A DNA stretch of 64,000 bases from Agathobacter rectalis ATCC 33656 (lineage in GTDB: Bacteria; Bacillota; Clostridia; Lachnospirales; Lachnospiraceae): positions 620,001 to 684,000 of the forward strand of contig NC_012781.1 of assembly GCF_000020605.1 (NCBI RefSeq), in the 5' to 3' direction. Below are positions 1 through 8,090 of the stretch, piece after piece. The position numbers and the translations under genes were made by a program. Every line of letters starts with the position of its first letter. Position 1 is the first letter of the stretch. The notes beneath the pieces are model-generated. The model had not been told where the DNA came from and ran no database searches. It was given only the letters and a program-made list of their open reading frames with translations.

Positions 1-1
1 G

Positions 2-1327
2 GCACATACTATAGATGAGGAAGCGTTTATTCCTTCTAAGACATCATATGAGGTGCTAAAGGCTGAGATGGGCAAGATGCTTTATCTCAATGAGAAGAAT
101 GAATTCTATCTCATGATGGATGACAGTCTCTATAGGATTAATTTAGGCTCGATGTCAGTAAAGAAGGTGGTTGAGGGCTTGTCTACAGGCTCTTACTGCG
201 CATCGGAGAGTAACAGATACTTTGCATGGGTGGATTCTGCAAATCAGTACTCATCAAATACCATAAAAGTGATGGATTTAAAGAGTGGTAAGACCTTTGA
301 GGTCAAAAAGGGCGACGACCAGTATCTGCGTCCGCTTGGCTTCATAGGTGAGGATTTCATATATGGACAGGCGAATGCTGCTGATGTGGTCTCTGATGCA
401 GCCGGAAACACGACATTTCCGATGAATGGCCTTATTATTCTTGATACATCTGACCAGTCGGAGCTTAAGACATATACCCCTTCGGGCGGCTATGTCGAGA
501 AAATTTCTGTGGATGGATATACGGTAACGATAGATCTGATTGCACAAAACAATGGTGTGTATGCAGAAATCGGTCAGGATACCATTATGAACCGGGAGGC
601 TGATTCGAAGCAGAAGATAGCTCTTGATACGAGCCAGTCCGATACAAAGCTGACGGTCAGCGCTATTAGTATAGCAGGTGGTAAAAAGCCGGATAAGCTG
701 AAGCAGCTGACAGCACAGATGACTATAAATTCGCATGATACTGCTGTTGATTTAAAGTTTGATGACAATACAGTCCATTTCTATGTTTATGCAAAGGGGG
801 ATGTGATTTTTGCATCTGATAACATCTCGGATGCCATAAAACAGGCAAATGACAGCATGGGAGTGGTAATTGACTCAAACCAGCAGTATGTATGGATGAG
901 GGCAAGAAAAAATGCAGTAAATGCATTTGCGAATATTGCATGTAATGAAATCGATAAGGATGCTGACAGTGTCGTGAAGTCAGTAAGTGCAATGCTTACC
1001 TACAATGATGTTACGGTAAGTGTGTCTGAGCTGATTGGAGCAGGCAGCAGTGCTGTTGATGTGCTCAAAAACAACCTGCCGGACAAGGAAATCCTGGATT
1101 TACAGGGAGTGTCTTCTGAGGATATTATCTTTTATATCAGCCAGGGCAATCCGGTATTTGCGATGACGGGAAATACGTCGGCAGTGCTTGTGACAGGATA
1201 CTCTTCAAATGGAGCTTTATATATTTATAATCCGGATAATGGCGCAACAACATCGATGAGCTATGAGGATGCTGACAGAATGTTTTATAATGGTGGCTTG
1301 CATTTTATCACGTACATGACAAAATAA
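2..1327 (+). CDS. Partial secreted/surface protein: propeller-like repeats plus degenerate papain-like (C39-type) domain
   Basis: The reading frame is open to the left edge, so the true start lies outside the window. The visible 441 residues begin with beta-rich segments that recur as short 'value, label, unit' strands (SLYRINLG, TIKVMDLKSGK, GLIILDTSDQ), which look like TolB/WD-type propeller blades. The last ~160 residues resemble a papain-like C39_2 domain: a long helix, then a conserved GNPVFAMTG strand, a VLVTGYS strand and YIYNPDNGATTSM. The position where the family has its catalytic Cys reads YVWMRAR, and the usual His before the VTGY strand reads TSA, so the domain looks catalytically dead. 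The role is unknown; binding rather than hydrolysis is an inference. Fold assignment is moderate, gene call high. Confidence 0.75.
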   Translation, partial: AHTIDEEAFIPSKTSYEVLKAEMGKMLYLNEKNEFYLMMDDSLYRINLGSMSVKKVVEGLSTGSYCASESNRYFAWVDSANQYSSNTIKVMDLKSGKTFEVKKGDDQYLRPLGFIGEDFIYGQANAADVVSDAAGNTTFPMNGLIILDTSDQSELKTYTPSGGYVEKISVDGYTVTIDLIAQNNGVYAEIGQDTIMNREADSKQKIALDTSQSDTKLTVSAISIAGGKKPDKLKQLTAQMTINSHDTAVDLKFDDNTVHFYVYAKGDVIFASDNISDAIKQANDSMGVVIDSNQQYVWMRARKNAVNAFANIACNEIDKDADSVVKSVSAMLTYNDVTVSVSELIGAGSSAVDVLKNNLPDKEILDLQGVSSEDIIFYISQGNPVFAMTGNTSAVLVTGYSSNGALYIYNPDNGATTSMSYEDADRMFYNGGLHFITYMTK

Positions 1328-1411
1328 ACAGAATAATGTTGTAATAATGCCGATTTTGTGACATTAAATGTAAGCTCCTTAGGTAAAGTTTAACAGAAAT
1401 TTTCATAAGGA

Positions 1412-1440
1412 TTGAAAAGCGGTTACAATTGGGATATATT
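1412..1440 (+). promoter_or_regulatory. Sigma-A promoter for the HPr-like gene
   Basis: TTGAAA and TATATT are separated by exactly 17 bases, about 47 bases ahead of the HPr-like start codon. This is a close match to the housekeeping promoter consensus. Confidence 0.65.
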
Positions 1441-1486
1441 AAATAAGTATGAAACAGGTTTAATACTTTTTGTTTAAGGAGAACGT

Positions 1487-1741
1487 ATGAGTAAGAAGAG
1501 TATTGTCGTTACAAAAGTATGTGAAGGTCATGATAATCCAATCGCAGAGCTTGTTCAAGTGGCATGCAAGTTCGATAGTGAGATTACATTGGAGAGTGAC
1601 AATCGCAAAATCAATGCAAAAAGCATCATGGGTATTATGGCATTTAATCCTTCAGATGGAATGTCTGTTGATATTGTTACAAAGGGTGATGATGAGCAGG
1701 AAGCTTTAGTTGCAATTGAAAATTTTTTAGTATGTGAATAA
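1487..1741 (+). CDS. HPr-family phosphocarrier-like protein (His15 and Ser46 kept, Arg17 replaced)
   Basis: This 84-residue protein has HPr length and layout. His falls exactly at residue 15 (EGHDNPIAELVQ) and Ser exactly at residue 46 in the AKSIMGIM helix start, the sites phosphorylated by enzyme I and by HPr kinase in classical HPr. The normal H-A-R-P motif is changed to H-D-N-P, so the conserved Arg17 that stabilises phospho-His is Asn. It ends with an atypical acidic/Cys tail (FLVCE). An AAGGAG site precedes the ATG. It may be a regulatory HPr paralogue rather than the main PTS carrier; no other PTS gene is nearby. HPr kinase is encoded about 16 kb downstream. Family call is strong, function inferred. 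Confidence 0.85.
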   Translation: MSKKSIVVTKVCEGHDNPIAELVQVACKFDSEITLESDNRKINAKSIMGIMAFNPSDGMSVDIVTKGDDEQEALVAIENFLVCE

Positions 1742-1763
1742 TGAGCATGAGGAGGAAAATAGT

Positions 1764-2279
1764 ATGCGTAAAAAGAATAACTCAAAGACAGTTAAGCAGG
1801 CAGTAAAGCCGGTTGAAGTTAAAAAAGAGGAAACAGTGGCACAGCCGGTTTCAGAGCCTAAGGCTGATGCAAAAGCCGATGTAAAGGCTGAGGTAGAAAA
1901 AGCCGTAGAGAAGACAACCGAGAAGGTTGAGAAGGCTGTTGAAAAGACAACTGAGAAGGTTGCTGAGAAGGCCGCTGAGGTTAAGGCTGATGTAAAGGAC
2001 ACTGTTAAGAAGACAACAGCAAAGGCAGCAAAAGCTGCAAAGACAGCTAAAGAGGCAAAACCTGCAAAGAAGGAGCCGGTAAAGCCGGAGATTATTGTTC
2101 AGTACCAGAACAGCGAGGTTGATACAGCAGCTGTCGAGGAGCGTGTTAAGGCTCAGTTCGTTGCTGAGGGACACAAGGCAGGCTTCATCAGAAAGCTTAA
2201 CATCTACATCAAGCCGGAAGAGTATTCTGCATACTATGTTATAAATGATAAGTTTTCAGGTCGTGTAGATTTATTCTAG
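1764..2279 (+). CDS. DUF6465-type protein with Lys/Ala/Glu-rich N-terminal half
   Basis: The start at 1764 is chosen because GAGGAGG lies 7-8 bases ahead of it; an in-frame ATG 30 bases earlier has no such site. The 171-residue product has a low-complexity, highly charged N-terminal part (residues ~1-110) built from repeats such as VEKAVEKTTEKV and VKADVKDTV, predicted as a long amphipathic helix like a histone tail or LEA protein. The C-terminal ~60 residues form a compact block (IIVQYQNSEVD ... FIRKLNIYIKPEEYSAYYVIND) that I recognise as the DUF6465 domain common in Lachnospiraceae. It lies 22 bases after the HPr-like gene and is probably co-transcribed. Function is unknown. Confidence 0.8.
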   Translation: MRKKNNSKTVKQAVKPVEVKKEETVAQPVSEPKADAKADVKAEVEKAVEKTTEKVEKAVEKTTEKVAEKAAEVKADVKDTVKKTTAKAAKAAKTAKEAKPAKKEPVKPEIIVQYQNSEVDTAAVEERVKAQFVAEGHKAGFIRKLNIYIKPEEYSAYYVINDKFSGRVDLF

Positions 2280-2321
2280 TCAGACATTATTAGGGAATAC
2301 ATATTTTATCTAGCGCATAAT

Positions 2322-2363
2322 AAAAGCCGATACATTTCGTGGAGACACGGTGTATCGGCTTTT
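2322..2363. terminator. Intrinsic terminator, usable from both strands
   Basis: A perfect 13-bp stem (AAAAGCCGATACA at 2322-2334 with its complement at 2351-2363) encloses a 16-base loop. T-rich sequence follows on the plus strand and the A-run at the left serves the minus strand. It ends the DUF6465 transcript and probably the tRNA transcript from the opposite side. Confidence 0.85.
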
Positions 2364-2455
2364 GTTTTGTGTATAAGTATGTGTAAAAGCAGCTGTATGA
2401 CAGTTTAAATGCATTATGAAATACTTAGTGGACAAACAAAAAAGGGTAACAAAAA

Positions 2456-2526
2456 AGCGGGTGATGGGAATCGAACCCACGTATCCAGCTTGGAAGGCTG
2501 GTGTTCTACCATTGAACTACACCCGC
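2456..2526 (-). tRNA. tRNA-Gly (anticodon TCC)
   Basis: On the minus strand the 7-bp acceptor stem GCGGGTG/CACCCGC, D-loop TTCAATGGTAGA, anticodon stem CCAGC/GCTGG with loop CTTCCAA and a normal TTCGATTC T-loop are all visible. The 71-nt length and TCC anticodon give glycine. CCA is not encoded. It follows tRNA-Phe in the same transcript. Confidence 0.95.
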
Positions 2527-2552
2527 ATAGGAATATTTAATTTGTTGTATAA

Positions 2553-2625
<73 letters not shown>

Positions 2626-2644
2626 TTGTCTCACAACAAAAGTT

Positions 2645-2673
2645 ATTCTACACGATTTGTCTGTTGATGTCAA
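2645..2673 (-). promoter_or_regulatory. Sigma-A promoter of the tRNA-Phe/tRNA-Gly operon
   Basis: On the minus strand TTGACA and TAGAAT are separated by 17 bases, directly upstream of tRNA-Phe. Confidence 0.8.
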
Positions 2674-2762
2674 TATTAAAATCGAGAAAATTTGGATAGT
2701 TACAATAAACAAGAAATGTAGTATTAAAAACTATATAAAATAGAAAATGATATAATTTTACC

Positions 2763-2791
2763 TTGACATAAATACCATAAAGGGTTACTAT
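2763..2791 (+). promoter_or_regulatory. Sigma-A promoter of the nitronate monooxygenase-like gene
   Basis: TTGACA and TACTAT with a 17-base spacer lie about 80 bases before the start codon at 2869. Confidence 0.6.
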
Positions 2792-2868
2792 GTGTATATG
2801 TTTGATTATCAAATAATTTGAATATCAAACAGAAAAGTGGAATTTATACATGTTCGGAGGTACATATT

Positions 2869-3930
2869 ATGTTGAGAGAACTGAGAATCGGAGATATGGT
2901 TGCAAAGCTTCCTATCATTCAGGGAGGCATGGGAGTTGGAGTGAGTCTTAGCAGACTGGCCGGAGCTGTTGCTAAGGAGGGTGGTGTAGGAGTGATTTCC
3001 ACCGCGCAGATTGGCTTTGAGGAGCCGGAGTTTGAAAAGGACCAGGCAAAGGCTAATTTGATTGCTATCAAGAAGCATATTAAGAAAGCAAAGGAGCTTG
3101 CCTGTGGACATGGAATGGTAGGTGTCAATATCATGGTGGCTTTAAAGCATTACAAGGAGCATGTTCTGGCTGCGGTTGAAGCAGGTGCTGATGTTATTAT
3201 AAGCGGGGCAGGACTTCCAATGGAACTGCCTGAGCTGGTCGATGAAAAGTCACATACAAGGATTGCTCCGATTGTTTCTTCAAAGAGAGCAGCAAATCTG
3301 ATTCTTAAAATGTGGGCACACAGATACAACCGCACAGCGGACTTTATTGTTATCGAGGGACCAAAGGCCGGAGGACATCTGGGATTTTCCAATGAGCAGC
3401 TTGCAGATATGGAGCATATGGATTATGACAGCGAGATTAAGGAGATTATCAGCTGTGCAAAGACATATGAGGAGAAGTTTAAAAAGCACATTCCGGTAAT
3501 TGTAGCAGGCGGAGTGTTTACACATGAGGATGTCATGCACTGCATGGAGCTTGGAGCCGACGGAGTGCAGGTGGCGAGCCGTTTTGTGGCGACAGAGGAG
3601 TGTGACGCATCTGATGCCTATAAGCATGCTTATCTGAACGCGAATGAGTCTGATGTGCAGATTATACAAAGCCCGGTCGGAATGCCGGGGCGAGCTGTCA
3701 GAAATGAGTTTATCAGGGGATTGGAAAAGGAAAAGCAGCCTATCACAAAGTGCTACAATTGTCTTGAGAAATGTAACCCTGCAACAGTGCCATACTGTAT
3801 TACGAAGGCACTGATTGCAGCGGTTAAAGGAGATATGCAAAACGGTCTGGTATTCTGCGGTGCCAATGTGGGCCGCATAAACCGAATGACTACGGTCCAC
3901 GAGCTTATGAGTGAGCTTGTGGGAGCATAG
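2869..3930 (+). CDS. Nitronate monooxygenase / FabK-like FMN-dependent oxidoreductase
   Basis: The ATG at 2869 follows CGGAGG; the frame is open 51 bases further up but without a ribosome site. The 353-residue protein has the TIM-barrel layout of the 2-nitropropane dioxygenase/FabK family: PIIQGGMGVG at residues 15-24 for FMN phosphate contact, EGPKAGGHLGF in the middle and the AGGVFTHEDV, LGADGVQVASRF blocks near the FMN site. Members oxidise alkyl nitronates or, as FabK, reduce enoyl-ACP; sequence alone does not decide, and no fatty-acid genes adjoin, so nitronate monooxygenase is the cautious name. A C-terminal four-cysteine cluster (C-x2-C-x3-C-x7-C, from about residue 295) is an extra feature. 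The 3' end overlaps the convergent debranching-enzyme gene by 26 bases. Confidence 0.85.
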   Translation: MLRELRIGDMVAKLPIIQGGMGVGVSLSRLAGAVAKEGGVGVISTAQIGFEEPEFEKDQAKANLIAIKKHIKKAKELACGHGMVGVNIMVALKHYKEHVLAAVEAGADVIISGAGLPMELPELVDEKSHTRIAPIVSSKRAANLILKMWAHRYNRTADFIVIEGPKAGGHLGFSNEQLADMEHMDYDSEIKEIISCAKTYEEKFKKHIPVIVAGGVFTHEDVMHCMELGADGVQVASRFVATEECDASDAYKHAYLNANESDVQIIQSPVGMPGRAVRNEFIRGLEKEKQPITKCYNCLEKCNPATVPYCITKALIAAVKGDMQNGLVFCGANVGRINRMTTVHELMSELVGA

Positions 3931-5944
3931 GCAGTACATCCTCACAGTAGCAGCGAAGCACTTCACCTACACTCCATGCCTGCGCATAGCAGCCACGGCC
4001 GGTGTGAGGGGCATCGCCGTCAAATATCTCGCATATTGAGCCGATACAGTTGTTGAGCAGATGCTCCCTTACAGGGTCAAGCAGCTTGTCAGCGCATAAA
4101 GCGGTCGCCTTCATGCGGCCGTTTACCTTTACATAGGCACTGATAAAACCACCGAGCAGAAAGCCCCAGGCTGTTCCCTGATGATAGGCGTGGTCGCGCT
4201 TTGAGAGAGAGCCGATGTAAATCGGATGGTAATCCTTGTGGTCAGGATCGAGCGAACGCAGTCCGCAGCCTACGTACAGCTTATCCATTACCGTATCCAC
4301 AATTGCTTTTTCACGCTCCTTGTCGAGCATGGTAAATGGCAGGCTTACGGCATAAATCTGGTTTGGACGGATTGTGTCGTCATCATCGTCAACCACATCA
4401 TACAGGCAGCCTGTGTTTTCATTCCAGAAGCGCTTGTTGAAGGAAGTCTTTACGAGAGAAGCAAGCTGTCTGTAGCTGTCATCGTTATCGCCAAACTTAG
4501 CCTGAAGCATATCCATGGTGCACAGTGCGTTGTACCAAAGTGCATTTATCTCGACAGGTTTGCCGTGACGAGGCGTAGCAACCCAGTCACCGACACGCAC
4601 ATCCATCCATGTTACCTGGTCGAGTCCGCTTCCGGCATGAATGAGCCCGTCCGTGTCCATATATATGGAAAAATCAGTGCCTTTTTTATAAGTAGATATG
4701 ATATTCTTTAAGCATGGATAAATATCCTTCTTTATAAATTCATAGGCATCGGGAGTGGCCACATATTCAAGATATTTGTAGACAGCATAAAAATACCACA
4801 GTGATGCGTCTACAGTATTGTAGAGAGGTTCAAGTCCGCTGTCCGGGAACATATTCGGGATGAGCCCGTCCTTACAGTACTTGGCAAAGGTCAGTAGTAT
4901 ATCGTGGGCTTTTTCAAAACGGCCGGTGCAAAGTGTCAGGCCGGTGTATGAAATCATAGTGTCACGGCCCCAGTCTGTAAACCAAGGAAGTCCGGCGAGC
5001 ACAGTGTCATAGCCTGTTGACTGTCTGTGTGCGATGAACTGGTTTGCAGCCACAGTAAGCTTCACGGCAAAGTCATCAGTGAAGCCGCTTCTTTTAATCA
5101 GCTCATCGGTGTAGTCAAGCTGCGCACGTAGTATTTCAAAAGCACTTTCGTTATCAGAAACAAGGTGTTTGGCGAAGGCTGTGCCTGAGTTGTCATTACA
5201 GGCTTCAAGCGGTACGATATCGCACATTACAGAAAAATGCATTGAAGCAGAGGCAGGAATATCCACGCTCACGTCATATGGGCAAAATGCACAGTCGAGG
5301 CCGGGCACTTCATTGTCCACCTCGGTCTGAGCCTCAAGGTCACAGATATACTTGTAGTCTCTTTCAATAAGCTCTCCGCCTGAAAAAGCAATGCGGATAC
5401 AGTGGTCATCCTGAGCTTTTGGAATGAGGGTAAAGCCATGCTCCTGCTTTTTGACCTCGAATTTTAATGAATCGACGGTGGAACTTTCAGAGTGCTCACG
5501 GAAGTTCATAAGAGGCGTGATCAAAAGCTTAGCCGCTTCGCCTTTGTTTTGAACCTCATATGCCACGGCAGCGAGATTTTTTCCCTGTGCCAGTGCGATG
5601 TGTTTTTTTATGGTGATATCACCGGCCTCATATGTAAAGCATATGGTTCCATCGTATGTGAACTCTCTTATATATTGGATGCCGTCTGTGTGGCATCCGC
5701 CCTTGAACTGGTCACTTGAGAGGTCGTAGGTGTGGCTGTCTGTGACTATTTTTTCGTTTGTCTTTGAGAAGCAGACGTATCTTTGCACAGGAGCATGAAG
5801 GCTTGCAATCAGATAGCCCTGATGCGTACGGTTTATCGCACCGGTGACTGAACCACCGGCATATCCGCCAAGGCCGTTGGTTAAAGCCCACTCCCTTCTT
5901 ATGTTGTTTTTGAAATCATTTTGCAGTTTTAAGTTAAATTGCAT
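3905..5944 (-). CDS. Glycogen debranching enzyme (amylo-alpha-1,6-glucosidase, archaeal/bacterial GH133 type)
   Basis: The start at 5944 is preceded by GGAGGG; a further Met 21 bases upstream would sit ahead of that site and is rejected. The 679-residue cytoplasmic protein has the GDE N-terminal beta domain (W-A-L-T-N-G-L-G-G-Y at 19-28, then NRTHQGYL) and a C-terminal (alpha/alpha)6 barrel with the hallmark PWFTDWGRDTM block near residue 320, NTVDASLWYFYA and the Trp/His-rich YHQGTAWGFL. It removes alpha-1,6 branches during glycogen or maltodextrin breakdown. No glycogen genes are adjacent. It is alone on its strand and converges on the preceding gene with a 26-base overlap. Confidence 0.93.
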   Translation of the reverse strand: MQFNLKLQNDFKNNIRREWALTNGLGGYAGGSVTGAINRTHQGYLIASLHAPVQRYVCFSKTNEKIVTDSHTYDLSSDQFKGGCHTDGIQYIREFTYDGTICFTYEAGDITIKKHIALAQGKNLAAVAYEVQNKGEAAKLLITPLMNFREHSESSTVDSLKFEVKKQEHGFTLIPKAQDDHCIRIAFSGGELIERDYKYICDLEAQTEVDNEVPGLDCAFCPYDVSVDIPASASMHFSVMCDIVPLEACNDNSGTAFAKHLVSDNESAFEILRAQLDYTDELIKRSGFTDDFAVKLTVAANQFIAHRQSTGYDTVLAGLPWFTDWGRDTMISYTGLTLCTGRFEKAHDILLTFAKYCKDGLIPNMFPDSGLEPLYNTVDASLWYFYAVYKYLEYVATPDAYEFIKKDIYPCLKNIISTYKKGTDFSIYMDTDGLIHAGSGLDQVTWMDVRVGDWVATPRHGKPVEINALWYNALCTMDMLQAKFGDNDDSYRQLASLVKTSFNKRFWNENTGCLYDVVDDDDDTIRPNQIYAVSLPFTMLDKEREKAIVDTVMDKLYVGCGLRSLDPDHKDYHPIYIGSLSKRDHAYHQGTAWGFLLGGFISAYVKVNGRMKATALCADKLLDPVREHLLNNCIGSICEIFDGDAPHTGRGCYAQAWSVGEVLRCYCEDVLPMLPQAHS

Positions 5945-6075
5945 CTTAACCCTCCGAAATTTCACTAAATTTTTATAATATTTTAACCTATAAACATGAA
6001 AAAATCTATACGAAACGGTAAAAATCTGTTATCATTATAAAGATATATATTTTCAATATGCAAAGGAGAATTATA

Positions 6076-6576
6076 ATGGAAGTATTTACATTGATTGCGC
6101 GTAAAAAAAATGTGGCGCTGGTATTTGTTTCGTACCTGCTTGTAGCTCTTGCTGCGATAAGTCTTCTGACTATCTGCATCGGATTTGCACCGGGTATTTT
6201 ATTTGCAGTAGTATTTGGACTTATTGCATATCTTATGATAATGGCACAGAACACCGAGTTTGAATATTCATATTTTGACGGAGAGCTGCGCTTTGCCAAA
6301 ATTAAAAACAAGAGCCGCAGAAAGCGCCTTGGAATATACAGCATGGAGTCTGTAGCAGCAATTGCACCGGCAGGTGACAGAAGCGTATACAATTACGAGA
6401 ATGGAAATGAGTTCAAGAAAATAGACTATACCTCAGGTCAGAAGGATGTACCTTATTATGATATCGTCATCAAATCGCCTGATGAGAACGTACTTATAAA
6501 GGCGGAGCTTGATGACAAGTTCCTCACAGAGGTTGAGAAAAAATACAGATCAAAGGTTAAAAGAAGAGAGGAGTAA
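6076..6576 (+). CDS. Small membrane protein, DUF6106-like
   Basis: AAAGGAG lies 8 bases ahead of the ATG at 6076, so this is preferred over the in-frame ATG at 6058. The 166-residue product has two adjacent membrane segments (about residues 12-35 and 37-55) followed by a soluble domain starting EFEYSYFDGELRFAKI, rich in Arg/Lys (KNKSRRKRLG). This layout matches what I know as DUF6106 in Lachnospiraceae, though the name is from memory. Topology puts the C-terminal domain in the cytoplasm. The gene is convergent with the next one, and their stop codons touch inside a palindrome. Confidence 0.75.
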   Translation: MEVFTLIARKKNVALVFVSYLLVALAAISLLTICIGFAPGILFAVVFGLIAYLMIMAQNTEFEYSYFDGELRFAKIKNKSRRKRLGIYSMESVAAIAPAGDRSVYNYENGNEFKKIDYTSGQKDVPYYDIVIKSPDENVLIKAELDDKFLTEVEKKYRSKVKRREE

Positions 6577-6587
6577 TTACTCCTCTC
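6566..6587. repeat. 22-bp perfect palindrome at back-to-back stop codons
   Basis: The last codons of the two convergent genes form GAGAGGAGTAA followed directly by its reverse complement. Each strand's TAA stop lies at the centre. No T-run follows, so it is not a classical terminator. Confidence 0.8.
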
Positions 6588-6996
6588 CTTCCAAATGGTA
6601 CATTTTGGATTTTGTTTTGCCGGCATCGTATCCGGTTGAGTATCCTTTGTTGCCGTTTAACAGTCTCAGACATTTGGGACAAAGAGTGCCGAAGGTAACA
6701 GGTGCACCGCACCGCTGGCAGTGAAGACCGGCTATAGTGGAGGCTGATTCAGACTGCTTGTACTCGATGCGTCCGTCCTTTATCCAGCTCTTTACCTGTC
6801 TAAGCGGTATCTTAAAATGTTCTGCAACCTCGTATTCATTTACGTCGTGGGTACGGATAAATTCCTTTACCTCGCGGAATAATGCCAGATCAAGGCATCG
6901 TGGGCAGAGATTCTCTTTATAGTCATGTGGCAGAGGCCTTTTACAGTTTTCACATACTTTTGTGTTGTTGTTAAAAAGACTTTTAGGATTATCCAT
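6577..6996 (-). CDS. YvyF-type zinc-ribbon/helix protein (flagellar-associated family)
   Basis: This 139-residue protein has two zinc-ribbon knuckle pairs, CENCKRPLP...CPRC near residues 16-34 and CQRCGAP...CPKC near 93-109, bracketing a winged-helix-like segment (VNEYEVAEHFKIPLRQVKSWIKDGRI) of the excisionase/MerR type. This arrangement resembles the family named YvyF (TIGR03826) after the gene in the Bacillus flagellar region. GGAGGC precedes the ATG (read on the minus strand). Whether it binds nucleic acid or flagellar regulators is unknown; the flagellar genes in this window lie 41 kb away. It shares an upstream region with murI, transcribed divergently. Confidence 0.75.
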   Translation of the reverse strand: MDNPKSLFNNNTKVCENCKRPLPHDYKENLCPRCLDLALFREVKEFIRTHDVNEYEVAEHFKIPLRQVKSWIKDGRIEYKQSESASTIAGLHCQRCGAPVTFGTLCPKCLRLLNGNKGYSTGYDAGKTKSKMYHLEGEE

Positions 6997-7067
6997 AGGT
7001 GCCTCCTTAAGCTTGTTTTATTCATTATATCATAACAGATTTTATAAAGAAAGTAGGGACTTTTATA

Positions 7068-7844
7068 ATGTCAATTGCAGTTTTCGATTCAGGAGTCGGC
7101 GGAATAAGCGTCTTAAAGAGCCTGGTTGAAGTGATGCCTAACGAAGATTTTATATATTACGGTGATTCAGCAAATGCGCCTTATGGTACCAAAACACTTG
7201 AGCGGGTGCGAGCTTTGACCTGTGAGCATGCAAAGGAGCTGATTTTAAATCAGCATGCAAAGGGGCTTGTTGTCGCGTGCAATACAGCCACCAGCGCGGC
7301 AGTGCGTATATTAAGAGAGCAATATCCCGATGTTCCTATCGTAGGGATAGAGCCTGCAGTCAAGCCTGCGATGCTTTTTATGGAAAATCCGAGAGTGCTT
7401 GTGATGGCTACACCTATGACTATCAGGGAGGAAAAACTTAAAAAGCTTATGGACAGATACAGACATTTGGGTGAGATTATTCCATTGCCTTGTCCTGGGC
7501 TTATGAATTTCGTTGAGAGAGGTGACTTGTACGGTGATGATGTGAGACAGTATCTCGAGGAACTTTTGTATTCATATTCGCATGGTGAGATAGATGCGGT
7601 TGTGCTGGGATGCACACATTATCCGTTTGTCAGAAAAATGATACAGGAGGTGCTTGGAGATAGGGTGCGTGTGTTCGATGGAGGAAACGGTACAGCGCGT
7701 GAGATGAAAAGACGTCTCGCAGAAAAAGGTCTGCTGACAGACAGCACCGCTGCAGGTATTGTGGATTTTCAAAACAGCCTGACCGGACAGAGCCATGAGG
7801 ATAAAATACAGCTCTGTAAGGCACTTTTTAACAAAAAAATTTAG
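7068..7844 (+). CDS. murI: Glutamate racemase
   Basis: The 258-residue protein converts L- to D-glutamate for peptidoglycan. It begins IAVFDSGVGGISVLKSL, the family's N-terminal signature, and carries both catalytic cysteines: ACNTATS (about residue 71) and GCTHYPF (about residue 181). The Asp-Ser pair in FDSG and the YGDSANAPYG loop are present. Length is normal. No good Shine-Dalgarno sequence precedes the ATG (GTAGGG is 14 bases away), so the start is chosen from family alignment. It is a single gene followed by a hairpin at 7958. Confidence 0.95.
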   Translation: MSIAVFDSGVGGISVLKSLVEVMPNEDFIYYGDSANAPYGTKTLERVRALTCEHAKELILNQHAKGLVVACNTATSAAVRILREQYPDVPIVGIEPAVKPAMLFMENPRVLVMATPMTIREEKLKKLMDRYRHLGEIIPLPCPGLMNFVERGDLYGDDVRQYLEELLYSYSHGEIDAVVLGCTHYPFVRKMIQEVLGDRVRVFDGGNGTAREMKRRLAEKGLLTDSTAAGIVDFQNSLTGQSHEDKIQLCKALFNKKI

Positions 7845-7957
7845 TTGTTATTTACAGAATATTACAAATCTAAAAAAAGTATAAAATAATCACGACTTTT
7901 TTAATAAAATATTTCTAAAATGTACATTGTTAGGACATAATTACCGCATATACTTGT

Positions 7958-7997
7958 TAATGTAAGAGGAACAAAACCTTTTACATTATTCCCTTTT
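7958..7997 (+). terminator. Probable terminator of murI
   Basis: A 12-bp stem (TAATGTAAGAGG at 7958-7969 with CCTTTTACATTA at 7977-7988, one G-T pair) encloses seven bases and is followed by TTCCCTTTTT. It lies 114 bases after the murI stop. Confidence 0.6.
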
Positions 7998-8029
7998 TAT
8001 TAATAAACATTTTCATAACTAAACTCCTC

Positions 8030-8076
8030 GAGAAAGGATCGCGTTGTTACCGCGTGTAACATCGCGGTCCTTTCTC
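8030..8076. other. Strong two-part hairpin without T-run
   Basis: A 14-bp stem (GAGAAAGGATCGCG with CGCGGTCCTTTCTC, one wobble) continues through a 2x2 internal loop into a 5-bp GTTAC/GTAAC stem and a CGCGT loop. No T-run follows on either strand, so termination is unlikely. A second hairpin follows at 8091. The 270 bases between murI and nth hold nothing else I recognise. Confidence 0.7.
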
Positions 8077-8090
8077 ACGTTTTGCATGCA

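Noticed and set aside
1487..1741. Crh (catabolite repression HPr) instead of HPr-like
   Set aside because: Crh lacks His15; here His15 is present, so the neutral name HPr-like is used.
3280..3966. 228-codon minus-strand frame inside the nitronate monooxygenase gene
   Set aside because: Composition is Cys/His/Leu-rich as in antisense frames, with no start signal and no recognisable domain.
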